Shown here piece by piece: positions 27,580 to 37,502 of a DNA stretch of 64,000 nucleotides; the stretch's first letter is position 1; each line of letters starts with the position of its first letter. A program made the position numbers and the translations under genes. The stretch spans positions 4,990,492 to 5,054,491 of the forward strand of contig NZ_WUTY02000001.1 of the NCBI RefSeq assembly GCF_009828925.2, given 5' to 3'. The notes under the pieces are model-generated. The model was not told the DNA's origin and made no database searches. It worked only from the letters and a program-made list of their open reading frames with translations. The stretch comes from Methylicorpusculum oleiharenae (GTDB lineage Bacteria; Pseudomonadota; Gammaproteobacteria; Methylococcales; Methylomonadaceae).

Positions 27580-28179
27580 ATGTCATATTTTCTTAAAAAA
27601 CACCCGCCTCTTATCCTTGCATCGAGCTCACCTTACCGGCAAGCTTTGTTAACCAAACTGCATTTAAATTTCAGTGCTGTTGCACCTGATATTGATGAGC
27701 AATTTTTAGCCATGGAAGCCCCAGAAATGGCCGCATTGCGCATAAGCAAATTAAAAGCCGAAGCGCTACGGGAACAGTTTCCTGCACACTTGATTATCGG
27801 TTCGGATCAAGTCGCCATGTTGGGCGGTACACAACTCCGTAAACCGGGTAATCGTGCTGAAACAATAAACCAACTTAAAGCCTGCTCGGGAAACTCAGTC
27901 CTGTTTTATACGGCGATTTGCGTATTGGATAGCCAATCCGGGCAAAAAGAACAAGCCATTGACCTTTGCCAGGTCTTTTTTAAACCTTTGAACGAAAAAT
28001 CGATCATCAATTATGTAGAACTGGAAAAGCCTTTTGACTGCGCGGGCGGCTTTAAATCGGAAGGACTGGGAATCGCTTTGATAGAAAAAATAAAAGGCGA
28101 TGACCCGAATGCACTGATTGGATTGCCTTTAATCAAGTTGATTGGTTTACTTGAGAAGTTTTATGTTTCAGTGATTTAA
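27580..28179 (+). CDS. yceF: Maf-like nucleotide pyrophosphatase (YceF subgroup)
   Basis: A 199-aa Maf-fold house-cleaning enzyme that hydrolyses modified nucleoside triphosphates; the YceF branch prefers 7-methyl-GTP. The Maf loop LASSSPYRQALL (around 13-24), IIGSDQVA (around 68-75) with the subgroup-specific QVA, and DCAGGFKSEGLG are visible. It is divergent from yceD-rpmF and converges with the HDOD gene 29 bp downstream. Confidence 0.9.
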   Translation: MSYFLKKHPPLILASSSPYRQALLTKLHLNFSAVAPDIDEQFLAMEAPEMAALRISKLKAEALREQFPAHLIIGSDQVAMLGGTQLRKPGNRAETINQLKACSGNSVLFYTAICVLDSQSGQKEQAIDLCQVFFKPLNEKSIINYVELEKPFDCAGGFKSEGLGIALIEKIKGDDPNALIGLPLIKLIGLLEKFYVSVI

Positions 28180-28208
28180 GGATAGCTTTAACCAATTATC
28201 ATCATCAA

Positions 28209-29072
28209 TCAGTGAAATTTTTTCCCTGGCGACAAAAGATCAAAGGTCGATTTAAATTCATCTACCGCCAAAGTGACGACTTGCTTTACCTGAAATTCAT
28301 TCAACCCCAACGTCTGTAATGTCGAATTGGGCGCCGCGCTCAGCACCTCTTCGACATTCGTATCCATATCGACCATATCCGTTAATTTAACCGCCAGATA
28401 AAGCAAATGGGCATCCGTCTTGTTTGTTTGGGCAGCACACGGATTAAGCTGCCATCGTATCGTTTCCGCCAATGAGTCAGGCAAACCCCAATCATGAATT
28501 AACTCCGCACCTACCTCGGCATAGTTGAAACCCATAATTTCTTGCTCCAAACCGGTAATCAGGCATCTGTCACCTTGCGCCAGCATCAAAATACGGCACG
28601 CCTTTTCGGGTAATTTCTGATAAATCACCAAGGCCCCGATGTTATGCAACAAACCGGCAAGAAAGAGACGATCACTGTGCAAAATGGCGCTTTTTTTAGC
28701 CAGCAATTTAGCAATCAAGGCACAACTTACACTACGCATCCAAAAATCAGTCATATTGATAATTTCGGATGGGATTTTCTTGAACGTATCGACAACGGAT
28801 GTTGCCAAAATCAAACTTTCCAGATCATCAATACCAATGATGGTAACGGCTCTTGAAATGGTATCCACGCGAGCCGGAAATCCATAAAACGAACTATTGA
28901 CAATTTTTAACACCCTAATACTTAGTGCTGGATCTTTGGCCAAAACCAATCCTATGTCGTTCATTGAAAAGCGGGGATCGCGAATCATCTCCCTGATTTG
29001 AAAGTAAATATCGGGCAAGGAGCAAAGATCCAAAGCGCCCTTGATTAGTGTTTTGGCTGTTAACTGAGGCAT
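28209..29072 (-). CDS. HDOD-domain signalling protein
   Basis: A 287-aa protein whose first 210 residues form an HDOD domain: LAKDPALSIRVLKIVNSSFYG, then SRAVTIIGID, and AGLLHNIGALVI in place of a full HD metal site. HDOD proteins are non-catalytic helpers in signalling, motility or stress control. No second domain is visible. It starts 4 bp after the stop of the lytic transglycosylase gene, so they form an operon. Confidence 0.85.
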   Translation of the reverse strand: MPQLTAKTLIKGALDLCSLPDIYFQIREMIRDPRFSMNDIGLVLAKDPALSIRVLKIVNSSFYGFPARVDTISRAVTIIGIDDLESLILATSVVDTFKKIPSEIINMTDFWMRSVSCALIAKLLAKKSAILHSDRLFLAGLLHNIGALVIYQKLPEKACRILMLAQGDRCLITGLEQEIMGFNYAEVGAELIHDWGLPDSLAETIRWQLNPCAAQTNKTDAHLLYLAVKLTDMVDMDTNVEEVLSAAPNSTLQTLGLNEFQVKQVVTLAVDEFKSTFDLLSPGKKFH

Positions 29073-29076
29073 GAGT

Positions 29077-29646
29077 CTAGCGTCCGTAAAGAGCTAACAC
29101 TTGCTTTACATAGTTTTGAGTTTCGGGATAAGGGGGAATGGAGTTATGGTATTTTTTTACCGCATTTTCACCGGCGTTGTAAGCAGCAACGGCTAAAGGC
29201 AGGTTTAAATTAAACATTTTCAATAAATCACTCAGATAGCGGGTTCCGCCATTAATGTTTTGCTCCGGATCAGAGCGATCGGTAACACCATAACGTTTAG
29301 CAGTAGCAGGCATCAATTGCATCAAACCCACCGCACCCGCTGAAGAAACAGCTTGGGCATGATAGGCTGATTCAGCTTGAATCACAGCATGGAGCAATTT
29401 TTCATCAATATCATGCTTTGATGCGGCATCAGCAATGAGCTGACTGTATTTATGCTTGTTGACTTTAAGATGCGGTAACGCTCTTGCATAACTTTCAGGC
29501 CGGGTTCTGATGATCCGCTTATAAAGCTGATGCTCGGGGTGGTCTGTGTAATAAACATGACCCGACGGATCCGTATATTTGAAAATATCGGCATGAGCGC
29601 CAACTGACATCAAAACCGAAATCGATAAAGTTATAAGCTTTTGCAT
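29077..29646 (-). CDS. Exported lytic transglycosylase with DUF4124 N-terminus
   Basis: A 189-aa periplasmic enzyme that cleaves murein glycan strands. It has a signal peptide (1-19, cut after AHA) and a short DUF4124-like strand segment (DIFKYTDPSGHVYYTDHP). The SLT domain follows (around 70-185), with the catalytic Glu in AVIQAESAYHAQAVSSAG, then GLMQLMPATA and AYNAGENAV. Complete. Co-transcribed with the HDOD gene. Confidence 0.9.
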   Translation of the reverse strand: MQKLITLSISVLMSVGAHADIFKYTDPSGHVYYTDHPEHQLYKRIIRTRPESYARALPHLKVNKHKYSQLIADAASKHDIDEKLLHAVIQAESAYHAQAVSSAGAVGLMQLMPATAKRYGVTDRSDPEQNINGGTRYLSDLLKMFNLNLPLAVAAYNAGENAVKKYHNSIPPYPETQNYVKQVLALYGR

Positions 29647-29829
29647 TATCTAACCCTAATAAACAGCAGTTAACCTAAAAACATTGGCGTAAGTATAGTT
29701 ACACAAAACTGATTGACTGAGATTTTCTTAACAGACTGGAAAAATGTCTATTCGCCCCCTCCTATTCCGGCAAAAGATCCGCTTCTTATCAGACATTCCT
29801 CTGAGCGCATCCCTGCGCGTGAAAAAGAG

Positions 29830-31431
29830 TCAAGAAGGCTTCGTATCGGCCAGATAACTATCAATATCTTCTTTTGAAAAACCGATCTTTTTAGCAACAC
29901 GATCTGCGTGACTGACTCTTGAAATACCCTCGACCAGCTTATAGGTAGGCTCGCCATTGGCAAACTCGACCTGCCGTGGCAACCCGACACCTCTGGCCAC
30001 AAAATCATCAACCAGCTGATGATTGTGTGTAATTAAAATAGTGCTGTTGCCTTTACGATAAAACCCGTTAAGCACATGAGTTGAAGATTCCAGCTTTTCC
30101 TCAAAAGTAGTACCCTCGGATAACTCATCCAGAACCACCAGACTTTTCGCTGTTGACGCCAAAAAGATATCCCTCGTTCTTTTTAGCTCAGTGCCAAAAC
30201 GGCCTTCTCCATCCTCAAGATGACTGATTTCAGGCACTTGATAAAAAATTCTGTCAGCTACAGTAAGCACCGCCTCTTTAGCGGGAACATAACAGCCAAT
30301 TTGCGCCAGCAGTTGAATTTGGGTGATCGTTTTACAAAATGCAGTTTTGCCGCCGCTGTTGGGACCGGTTACCAGCACCAGCTTATCTTCTTCCAATTGA
30401 AAATCATTACCTACATAATCAGGATTTTCTTTGGCCAGCACCGGATTTTTAGCATCGATCAACTTGATGCGATGATGTTCCGCGTCAATCAGCTCAGGTA
30501 ATACGGTTTGACTGCCAAAGTGATTAGCAAACTTGATAAACGCCATTAACTCATCAAATTGACCCAGTGCGTCTAGGGCTTGCGCTAAAGCTTGCGAATT
30601 TTTGAACTCATTTCTTAATGGAATGATGCAACTATCTCGGTCAAAGCCGCCCACCACAGGTAAGTAAACCAGCAGCATGGGCACGAAAAATATAGATGCG
30701 ACCGGAATGGATTCTGCCGAAACCCTGAACATATCCGTAGGAAAAAAGTGCGCCATGGCCCACACTGAAGCAAAAAATAGAGCAATCAGCAGCGGCTTGA
30801 ACAGAGTAGGTCTAAAAATCAGCGCGGGCGTAAAATCGCCTTTTCTCTCTTCCTTGCACTTGATGCCTCTTTCAGTAATGTAAGCAGGTCCCACCATCAA
30901 TGAATAGGAACGGGATTCTTCAAATTGTTTAATCTTTTCCAGAAGACTCTGGAGGTAAGCACTACTCACACCTTCTATTTGGCGCAGCTCATCGACCAAT
31001 TCAAGCAAGAATCGAACACCGCGACGGTATTGCAAATAGCCGTAACCCTCGATTTCATGAGCTTCCCTCGCCGTTCCGAAAGATCCCAGAAACTCGCCGA
31101 ATAACAACAAATAAAGGTGCTTTTCGTGTTCGGCGGCACGCTGCAAAATTCGCTCTAAAGCCTCTTTTAACGCCGGATTATCCTGTATCTCTTTAACGGC
31201 CTCCTGCTTTGCCGCTATTTCTTCTTTATTGCTGGAGGGTTGAACCAAAGAACGGTAAAGAACGGACTGACCCACCAGTGTTTCAGCGTGATTAACCGCG
31301 CCAAAGACTTCTTCAATCTCAATTGACTTAAAAGCCCCCTGATCTATAACGCCTTCACCGGTTTGGGAAGGCGCTGTCGATGCTACAAACGGCCATTTAT
31401 CTGTCCAGCTCTCTAAGATTGTTTGATTCAT
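29830..31431 (-). CDS. MutS-like ATPase with two membrane segments
   Basis: A 533-aa protein. The C-terminal third is a MutS domain V ATPase: Walker A GPNSGGKT at 356-363, Walker B SLVVLDELSEG, and THNHQLVDDF. Mismatch-recognition domains are absent. The middle holds two hydrophobic helices (around 211-230 and 242-261), so the protein is probably membrane-anchored with a cytoplasmic ATPase. It is not the mismatch-repair MutS. It is followed 4 bp upstream in the operon by a 62-aa membrane protein. The function is unknown. Confidence 0.75.
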   Translation of the reverse strand: MNQTILESWTDKWPFVASTAPSQTGEGVIDQGAFKSIEIEEVFGAVNHAETLVGQSVLYRSLVQPSSNKEEIAAKQEAVKEIQDNPALKEALERILQRAAEHEKHLYLLLFGEFLGSFGTAREAHEIEGYGYLQYRRGVRFLLELVDELRQIEGVSSAYLQSLLEKIKQFEESRSYSLMVGPAYITERGIKCKEERKGDFTPALIFRPTLFKPLLIALFFASVWAMAHFFPTDMFRVSAESIPVASIFFVPMLLVYLPVVGGFDRDSCIIPLRNEFKNSQALAQALDALGQFDELMAFIKFANHFGSQTVLPELIDAEHHRIKLIDAKNPVLAKENPDYVGNDFQLEEDKLVLVTGPNSGGKTAFCKTITQIQLLAQIGCYVPAKEAVLTVADRIFYQVPEISHLEDGEGRFGTELKRTRDIFLASTAKSLVVLDELSEGTTFEEKLESSTHVLNGFYRKGNSTILITHNHQLVDDFVARGVGLPRQVEFANGEPTYKLVEGISRVSHADRVAKKIGFSKEDIDSYLADTKPS

Positions 31432-31435
31432 TGCA

Positions 31436-31624
31436 TTATTTCCTTTTTTTATCGACTATGCCAAATACTAAAACAGCCGCAGTCACAATGCCGGCCATAA
31501 GACTCTGGTCTCTTGAAGCCCCTAATAAAAAAGCGATGCCCCCGCCGATAGCCATGCCCAAGCCGCTAAAGGCCAAGCTTCGCATCAACCTGCAAACCGG
31601 GCAATTTGAAATATTGGTACTCAT
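31436..31624 (-). CDS. Small membrane protein with a CPVC motif
   Basis: 62 aa with an N-terminal CPVC pair (residues 8-11), two hydrophobic stretches (around 18-35 and 40-56) separated by a short loop, and a basic tail DKKRK. The stop lies 4 bp before the start of the MutS-like ATPase gene, which suggests joint translation and a shared membrane complex. No family name can be given. Confidence 0.6.
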   Translation of the reverse strand: MSTNISNCPVCRLMRSLAFSGLGMAIGGGIAFLLGASRDQSLMAGIVTAAVLVFGIVDKKRK

Positions 31625-31913
31625 AGCCGATACCTCGCGTCAATTGGATTCAAATGCTCAGTGTTGCAAGCCGATAAAATCAATACAGGGCAAAGCTATC
31701 ATCAATCAAACGCTTGCTTGTCAATAATGGCATCACTCTTTTCAAGACTGCTTCCCAATTAACCCAAGTCCAATTGGAGGGAGTTAAATTCAGACAAACG
31801 GCCTTCATTACTTCTTTAAACTTTAAGCTGCTGAGGGACGGCAACAACATTGCCAGAAAAGTTAAACCCGCAAAAAGCTGTTTATATTCTTTATTATTTT
31901 GCTGGGGTTAGTT

Positions 31914-32456
31914 TTAACGATTAATTAAATTTAGAAATTCGGAGCGGGTACTTATTTCTTCCCTAAAAATCCCGGTCATCACCGACGTGGTCATGATTGA
32001 ATTTTGCTTTTCTACTCCGCGCATCATCATACATAAATGCTTTGCCTCAATAACCACAGCAACGCCTCTGGCGTCAATCGCGGTTTCTACCGCATCAGCA
32101 ATTTGTTTGGTCAGTTTTTCCTGAATCTGCAAGCGTCTGGCGTACATGTCAATAATTCTTGCCACTTTCGACAAACCCAAGACTTTACCTTTCGGTAAAT
32201 AACCGACATGACACTTGCCGATAAAAGGCAACAAATGATGTTCGCACAAGGAATAAAGCTCAATGTCTTTAACAATGACCATATCCTCTGTATCCGCTTG
32301 GAAAATGGCACCGTTTAACACTTCATCCAAGTTTTTTTCATATCCGTTATTCAAAAACTTAAAGGCTTTGGCCGCGCGGGCAGGCGTATCAACCAATCCC
32401 TCTCTGTTAACGTCTTCGCCTATCGCCTTTATAATATTGGAAAAATACTCTTCCAT
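31914..32456 (-). CDS. folE: GTP cyclohydrolase I
   Basis: A 180-aa enzyme making dihydroneopterin triphosphate from GTP for folate. Zinc ligands are visible in LCEHHLLPF and [11 protein letters not shown], and the catalytic phrase [20 protein letters not shown] is intact. Normal length. A 289-bp gap without recognisable features separates it from the membrane protein downstream. It lies 39 bp after dusA and may be co-transcribed with it. Confidence 0.95.
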   Translation of the reverse strand: MEEYFSNIIKAIGEDVNREGLVDTPARAAKAFKFLNNGYEKNLDEVLNGAIFQADTEDMVIVKDIELYSLCEHHLLPFIGKCHVGYLPKGKVLGLSKVARIIDMYARRLQIQEKLTKQIADAVETAIDARGVAVVIEAKHLCMMMRGVEKQNSIMTTSVMTGIFREEISTRSEFLNLINR

Positions 32457-32495
32457 TGCTTTATCTCAGTTAAAAAAATGGCTTGCCAGTATACC

Positions 32496-33536
32496 TTAAC
32501 CTCGAGTTAAAGCTAATGCATTGCAAAGGACATTCAGATCCGCCCCATTTTTAGGGCCATTTTCACTCAGATGTCGGCGCCAGGATCGGGCATGCGGTTC
32601 ACCATGAAATAAACCCAGGACATGCCGTACGATGCTATTAAGACGAACCCCTTCAGCTAACCGTTTTTCAATATAAGGCATCAGCGCTTGAACAACGGCT
32701 TCCCGACGGGGCCTTTCAGAAACAACATCATAAAAGTGCGCATCCACATCCGCCAGAAGATAAGGATTATGATAAATCTCTCTGCCGACCATAACGCCAT
32801 CGACTTTCTGCAATACCTCATCTGCCTGATCAAAATGTGTGATTCCGCCATTTAAAATGATTTCAAGATGCGGAAACGTCTGTTTAATCTTGTAAACCCG
32901 CTCATAATCCAAGGGCGGGACCTCCCGATTCTGCTTGGGCGACAACCCTTTTAACCACGCCTTGCGGGCATGGATAATAAATACAGAACAACCGGCCGCC
33001 GCCACAGTGCCAATGAAATGAACAAGTTCCTCAAAGGAATCCTGATCATCAATGCCAATCCGGGATTTCACCGTCACCGGCAAAGCAACCTTGTTCTTCA
33101 TCGCATCAACACATTCGGCCACCAAATCAGGCTCGGCCATTAAACAGGCACCGAACCTGCCATTCTGAACCCGGTCACTTGGGCAGCCTACATTGAGATT
33201 CACCTCGGCATAACCGTAATCCTCAGCCATTGAAGCACATACCGCCAAATCATGGGGATTACTGCCTCCCAACTGAAGTGCGACCGGATGTTCAGCCCTG
33301 TCAAATTGAAGAAAGCGATGCCTATCCCCGTGAATCAACGCACCGGTAGTGACCATCTCGCTATACAAAAAAGCATGTTTGGATAACAACCGGTAAAAGT
33401 ATCGGCAATGCCGATCAGTCCAATCCAGCATTGGAGCTACGCAGAACCTGTGAGTCTTGATTTTACTGAATTCTGGAGTGTGGGTAGCTTGGTCTAGAGT
33501 ATTCAACATGCGAGATTGATCGTAATTTTTAAACAT
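32496..33536 (-). CDS. dusA: tRNA-dihydrouridine(20/20a) synthase
   Basis: A 346-aa flavoprotein that reduces uridine 20/20a in tRNA. The FMN-binding start VAPMLDWTDRHCRYF, the catalytic Cys in NVGCPSDRVQNGRFGACLM and the phosphate site GVMVGREIYHNPY are present, the DusA pattern. The start could be the first ATG (33536) or the one nine codons later; I keep the longer. It ends in a conserved helical domain. Confidence 0.92.
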   Translation of the reverse strand: MFKNYDQSRMLNTLDQATHTPEFSKIKTHRFCVAPMLDWTDRHCRYFYRLLSKHAFLYSEMVTTGALIHGDRHRFLQFDRAEHPVALQLGGSNPHDLAVCASMAEDYGYAEVNLNVGCPSDRVQNGRFGACLMAEPDLVAECVDAMKNKVALPVTVKSRIGIDDQDSFEELVHFIGTVAAAGCSVFIIHARKAWLKGLSPKQNREVPPLDYERVYKIKQTFPHLEIILNGGITHFDQADEVLQKVDGVMVGREIYHNPYLLADVDAHFYDVVSERPRREAVVQALMPYIEKRLAEGVRLNSIVRHVLGLFHGEPHARSWRRHLSENGPKNGADLNVLCNALALTRG

Positions 33537-33856
33537 TTCCTAGATATTGTTATCTATTTTACAGTGTCAAAGGCACAAAATATTGGATCGATTTTGTCGA
33601 TCCCTGGTTGCAACTTTACCAAAAGCCAGCGATCGGCTTGCTTCAACTTACAGTTCTCAACTAAAGCGGCGCTCATTGTCCAGACAAATTGCGGTGTCTG
33701 CGATGTTTTGGTCTATAGGCAATAATTATAGAATTCCCAGCATTGTCATGGCTTTAGATCGATGGCTCGAATCGTCATGGTGTCGAAATCTCAGGTGCCA
33801 TGGCTTGGTTGATGATGACATTTTGGTAACACCTGAAAATCCAAATGTACAGAAAT

Positions 33857-33898
33857 GAGCGTTAGCGTACCGACTAAAGTTACCTATGAAGCTAGAGT
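33857..33898 (+). promoter_or_regulatory. Stress-island element, site 1, with -10-like hexamer
   Basis: GAGCG-TTA-GCGTACCGAC at 33857-33874, then 18 bp, then TAGAGT at 33893-33898. It is one of five matching elements in the island. It points toward the copper-storage-like gene, whose start is 107 bp after the hexamer. The rest of the 33537-34004 gap has short reading frames without resemblance and no other feature. Confidence 0.6.
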
Positions 33899-34004
33899 TT
33901 CAGCAAGGTTTTTAAGCGATCCAAGTATCACTTGAAGCCCAGTCCTTGACCGAAACGACTTGTTCATTTTTGGTCATTGCCTTCTTTTTATCCTGGAGAA
34001 CGCC

Positions 34005-34367
34005 ATGAATCAACCAGCTTATGCCCACACAAGCGCTGAACATTCGATGCAAGACTGTATCGAAGCCTGTAACCAGTGTCATCAAGCCTGCCTGCAAACC
34101 GCAATGAACCATTGCCTTAAAGCCGGGGGGAAGCATGTTGAAACTGAGCACTTTCGCCTGATGCTGAACTGTGCCGAAATTTGTCAGACATCGGCAAATT
34201 TTCAGCTCAGCAGTTCTTCTTTTCATCCGCTTGTTTGTGAAGTCTGCGCCAAGATTTGTGAAGCCTGCGCAGAAAGTTGCAAAAAGATTGGTGGAATGGA
34301 TGAGTGCGTTGAAGCCTGTTTAAATTGTGCCGAAAGTTGCCGGAAAATGGCAACTACCCAGCACTAG
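34005..34367 (+). CDS. Four-helix-bundle copper-storage-like protein (Csp/DUF326)
   Basis: 120 aa with 16 Cys, most in CxxxC or CxxC spacing along helices ([27 protein letters not shown]). This is the pattern of Csp proteins, whose Cys line the core of a four-helix bundle and bind many Cu(I) ions. No signal peptide is visible, so a cytosolic Csp3-like role is likely. The ATG at 34005 follows GGAGA; the frame is open 15 codons further up but lacks a ribosome-binding site. Just before the sorbosone-dehydrogenase-like gene (2 bp). Confidence 0.85.
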   Translation: MNQPAYAHTSAEHSMQDCIEACNQCHQACLQTAMNHCLKAGGKHVETEHFRLMLNCAEICQTSANFQLSSSSFHPLVCEVCAKICEACAESCKKIGGMDECVEACLNCAESCRKMATTQH

Positions 34368-34369
34368 TC

Positions 34370-35722
34370 ATGACACTGATGAATTCAAGACGCTACTTAA
34401 CTTTCTCAGCGCTTGCTTTTATTTTAACTGCCTGCGGTGAAGTTGCCCAGTTACCGTTCGCGGCCGGAGTTGGCGCAAAACCCCAACTCCCGGCACCGAA
34501 TCCGACACTGATCCCTACGATTAACATCGCGGCACCCGTGGGTTGGCCAGAAAATGCCACACCCACAGCGGCGCCGGGGATGGCCGTTAACGCTTTCGCT
34601 ACCGGACTCGACCACCCACGCTGGTTATATGTATTGCCCAACGGAGACATTCTGGTCGCCGAAACCAATGCACCACCCAAACCGGAAGACGGAATAGGCA
34701 TCAAAGGCTGGGTCATGAAATGGGTATTGGATAAGGTTGGCGCAGGCGGACCCAGCGCCAATCGGATCACACTGCTGCGCGATACCAATGGGGATGGTGT
34801 AGCGGAAACGCGCACGGCGTTTATCGAAGGACTCAATTCGCCTTTTGGCATGGCATTGGTTGGCAACGATTTTTACGTTGCCAACTCCGATGCGCTGGTG
34901 AGATTTACCTACAGACAAGGCCAAACCCGAATCACACAACCAGGAACCAAAGTCCTGGACCTACCGGGTGGTCCAATCAATCATCATTGGACCAAGAATA
35001 TTTTGGCGAGTGCGGATGGAAAGCGCTTGTATGTGACGGTAGGATCAAACAGCAATGTCGCCGAAAACGGTATGGACGAGGAAATCGGCCGTGCCGCTAT
35101 CTGGGAAGTGGATCCGCAGCGCGGAAGCTACCGCATCTTTGCATCCGGCCTCCGCAATCCCAATGGCCTCACCTGGGAGCCGGAAAGTGGCACACTGTGG
35201 ACAGTCGTTAATGAACGCGATGAAATCGGCAGCGATCTGGTGCCCGATTACCTGACTTCCGTTCCCGATAACAGTTTTTATGGGTGGCCATATAGCTACT
35301 ACGGCCAACATCTGGACGAACGCGTGCAGCCGCAACGCCCTGACCTGATAGCTAAAGCCAGAGTCCCGGATTATGCACTCGGAACTCATACCGCTTCACT
35401 CGGCCTCGTCTTTTCCAATAGTTCCAAATGGCCTGCGCCATTCAGCAATGGCGTTTTCATCGGCCAGCACGGATCCTGGAACCGCGAACCGCGCAGTGGT
35501 TATAAAGTTATCTTTTTAGCTTTCAAAGACGGTAAACCCGTTGGCGATCCGATCGACGTATTGACAGGATTTGTTAGTAATAATGACGAGGCATTCGGTC
35601 GGCCGGTTGGAGTCGTGCTCGACAAAAACGCTGCCTTGTTGGTTGCCGATGATGTTGGCAATGTGATCTGGCGGGTGACGAGGGCTATAACCAACAGTAT
35701 CGAGCCAAATCAAACGAAGTAG
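34370..35722 (+). CDS. Sorbosone-dehydrogenase-like (PQQ-type beta-propeller) lipoprotein, copy 1
   Basis: A 450-aa exported protein with a lipobox FILTACGE, so lipid-anchored in the envelope. The rest is a six-bladed propeller of the soluble glucose/sorbosone dehydrogenase type, with blocks [31 protein letters not shown] and [17 protein letters not shown] use is known in the family and is inferred here. The start at 34370 is 2 bp past the copper-storage-like stop, so both are likely co-transcribed. A close paralogue is at 46841-48157 in inverted orientation. Confidence 0.8.
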   Translation: MTLMNSRRYLTFSALAFILTACGEVAQLPFAAGVGAKPQLPAPNPTLIPTINIAAPVGWPENATPTAAPGMAVNAFATGLDHPRWLYVLPNGDILVAETNAPPKPEDGIGIKGWVMKWVLDKVGAGGPSANRITLLRDTNGDGVAETRTAFIEGLNSPFGMALVGNDFYVANSDALVRFTYRQGQTRITQPGTKVLDLPGGPINHHWTKNILASADGKRLYVTVGSNSNVAENGMDEEIGRAAIWEVDPQRGSYRIFASGLRNPNGLTWEPESGTLWTVVNERDEIGSDLVPDYLTSVPDNSFYGWPYSYYGQHLDERVQPQRPDLIAKARVPDYALGTHTASLGLVFSNSSKWPAPFSNGVFIGQHGSWNREPRSGYKVIFLAFKDGKPVGDPIDVLTGFVSNNDEAFGRPVGVVLDKNAALLVADDVGNVIWRVTRAITNSIEPNQTK

Positions 35723-35867
35723 ACAGAGCATTAGGCGGGTTCGGCGCAAAGCCCCAAGAGTTCTCGAATAAGCTCAACTATTAATTGTTTATTGTAAGCA
35801 CTATTTCACACCGCGGATTGCACTTATAACTTGAATCCAAGCACCAACTTAAACAGGAAATTTCATC

Positions 35868-36692
35868 ATGAGCACGATCACTACCAAAGATGGCACAGAA
35901 ATCTACTACAAAGACTGGGGCTCTGGTCAACCCGTAGTCTTCAGTCACGGCTGGCCGCTCAGCTCTGATGCTTGGGAAAGTCAGATGGTCTTCCTGGCAG
36001 CCAATGGCTATCGCTGTATTGCTCATGATCGTCGTGGTCATGGTCGTTCCAGTCAGCCTTACAATGGCAACGACATGGACACCTATGCCGACGATCTCTC
36101 AGAGCTGATCGAAAGACTGGATCTAAATGACATTTCTTTGGTTGGCCACTCTACCGGCGGCGGTGAAGTTGCCCGATATATTGGCCGCCATGGGTCTCAA
36201 CGCGTTGCCAAGGTGGTATTGATGGGTGCTGTTTCGCCGCTGATGCTCAAGACCGACGCCAATCCTTCAGGCCTGCCAATCGAGGTGTTTGATAAGATTC
36301 GTGCCGGCGTAACCGCTGATCGTTCGCAATTTTTCAAGGATCTCACCACGTCGTTCTACGGCACTGATAGACCTGGGGCCAAGATCAGTCAAGGTGTCCG
36401 CGATGCATTTTGGTTACAGGGCATGCAGGGCGGCTTAAAGAACCAGCTCGACTGTATCAAAGCTTTTTCCGAGACGGATTTTACTCCAGACCTCAAGAAA
36501 TTCGATGTGCCTACCCTTATCATTCACGGCAATGACGACCAGATTGTGCCGATCGATGCCTCGGCTCACGCTTCGGCCAAATTGATTAAGAATGCGACGT
36601 TAATGATTTACCCTGATGGCCCTCATGGTCTCGCAGACACGCATAAAGACAAGCTCAATGCCAACTTATTGGCCTTTCTGAAAGGTAACTAA
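35868..36692 (+). CDS. Alpha/beta hydrolase (non-haem chloroperoxidase/esterase type)
   Basis: A 274-aa soluble hydrolase. The nucleophile is Ser95 in GHSTGGGE, the acid is in [11 protein letters not shown] and the His in [12 protein letters not shown], a complete triad. The N-terminal [13 protein letters not shown] and [12 protein letters not shown] are typical of the so-called chloroperoxidase group, which act as esterases or perhydrolases. No signal peptide. A clear AGGAAAT ribosome-binding site lies before the ATG. It stands alone in the stress island. Confidence 0.85.
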   Translation: MSTITTKDGTEIYYKDWGSGQPVVFSHGWPLSSDAWESQMVFLAANGYRCIAHDRRGHGRSSQPYNGNDMDTYADDLSELIERLDLNDISLVGHSTGGGEVARYIGRHGSQRVAKVVLMGAVSPLMLKTDANPSGLPIEVFDKIRAGVTADRSQFFKDLTTSFYGTDRPGAKISQGVRDAFWLQGMQGGLKNQLDCIKAFSETDFTPDLKKFDVPTLIIHGNDDQIVPIDASAHASAKLIKNATLMIYPDGPHGLADTHKDKLNANLLAFLKGN

Positions 36693-36693
36693 T

Positions 36694-36808
36694 CGCCCGA
36701 TTAGAATCGAGGGTGTAGGCGCTTGATTTCATAGGACGCGTGAAACCATCCCTGTTGCAGAAGCCTTTTCAATCAAGCACCTACACCCACTATAATTGGA
36801 GGGTGAGC
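36694..36808. repeat. Dispersed inverted-terminus repeat, family B, copy 2
   Basis: Reverse orientation relative to the copy at 13821-13960. It starts 2 bp after the hydrolase stop with CGCCCGATTAGAATCGAGGG and ends with TATAATTGGAGGGTGAGCAG; the inner arms GGGTGTAGGCGCTTGATT and AATCAAGCACCTACACCC pair with each other. It lacks the long central hairpin of copy 1. Confidence 0.75.
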
Positions 36809-36877
36809 AGATACTCTGAAAGCTTAAAAGCGACCCACATTATTGAAACAACATTCGTGCAAACCAACTCCACCTTT

Positions 36878-36919
36878 GTTCGCTTCCGTACAGAACACGG
36901 TTAGATCTAGGTATATCTT
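36878..36919 (+). promoter_or_regulatory. Stress-island element, site 2, with -10-like hexamer
   Basis: GTTCG-CTT-CCGTACAGAA at 36878-36895, then 18 bp, then TATCTT at 36914-36919. It points toward the BON-protein gene, whose start lies 189 bp further on. The last base of the core differs from the other copies (A for C). Confidence 0.55.
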
Positions 36920-37107
36920 AAAAACCGAGTGCAGGGAGCTAGCCTTTTGCGCTTTAGCCATTGCTATCTGGCAATGACTAAATAATTATTCAGAATACGC
37001 ACTTAACAAAGACAAATAAACGAGTGCTGCAAGCGACCATCAGCTTTGGTCGAGCAAAGACATCATTTCATTATCTTGAAAACAACACTCATCAGTCGGA
37101 GATCACT

Positions 37108-37485
37108 ATGTTTAAACAATTTTCGTTAGTTATGGTTACGCTAACAGCCGGTCTACTAATGATGACCAGCCCTATACAAGCCGAATCAGCATTGGAAAAT
37201 ACCGAGATCAATGTTCGCGACAAGGATAGCGCTACATTAACTCCGGAAGATCAAAAGGAAACCGAAGGCGATATCACTATCACGGCTGCAATACGGCAAG
37301 CTGTGATTAAAGATGAGTCGCTATCAGTCAATGCACAGAATATAAAAATTATCACCCGTAATGGCGTAGTGACTTTGCGCGGCCCTGTTGAAACTGAAAC
37401 TGAAAGTACGAAACTACAAAAAATCGCCGAGGAAACGAGCGGTGTAGTAAAGGTAGATAATCAACTAGAAAATAAAGCGCCTTAA
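37108..37485 (+). CDS. Exported BON-domain protein (OsmY-like)
   Basis: 125 aa: signal peptide (1-24, cut after IQA), an acidic linker and one BON domain (around 55-122, ITAAIRQAVIKDE to the hallmark NGVVTLRGPVETE). BON proteins are periplasmic and help cells survive osmotic or envelope stress by binding phospholipid surfaces. The ATG at 37108 has GGAG before it; an open extension to 37024 has no support. It lies 17 bp before the next gene, so an operon. Confidence 0.85.
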   Translation: MFKQFSLVMVTLTAGLLMMTSPIQAESALENTEINVRDKDSATLTPEDQKETEGDITITAAIRQAVIKDESLSVNAQNIKIITRNGVVTLRGPVETETESTKLQKIAEETSGVVKVDNQLENKAP

Positions 37486-37502
37486 AGGCCCAGGAGAACG
37501 TC

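Noticed and set aside
33516-33858. Two overlapping frames of 69 and 103 codons between dusA and the copper-storage-like gene
   Set aside because: No recognisable domain, composition unlike a protein, and they end at the regulatory element.
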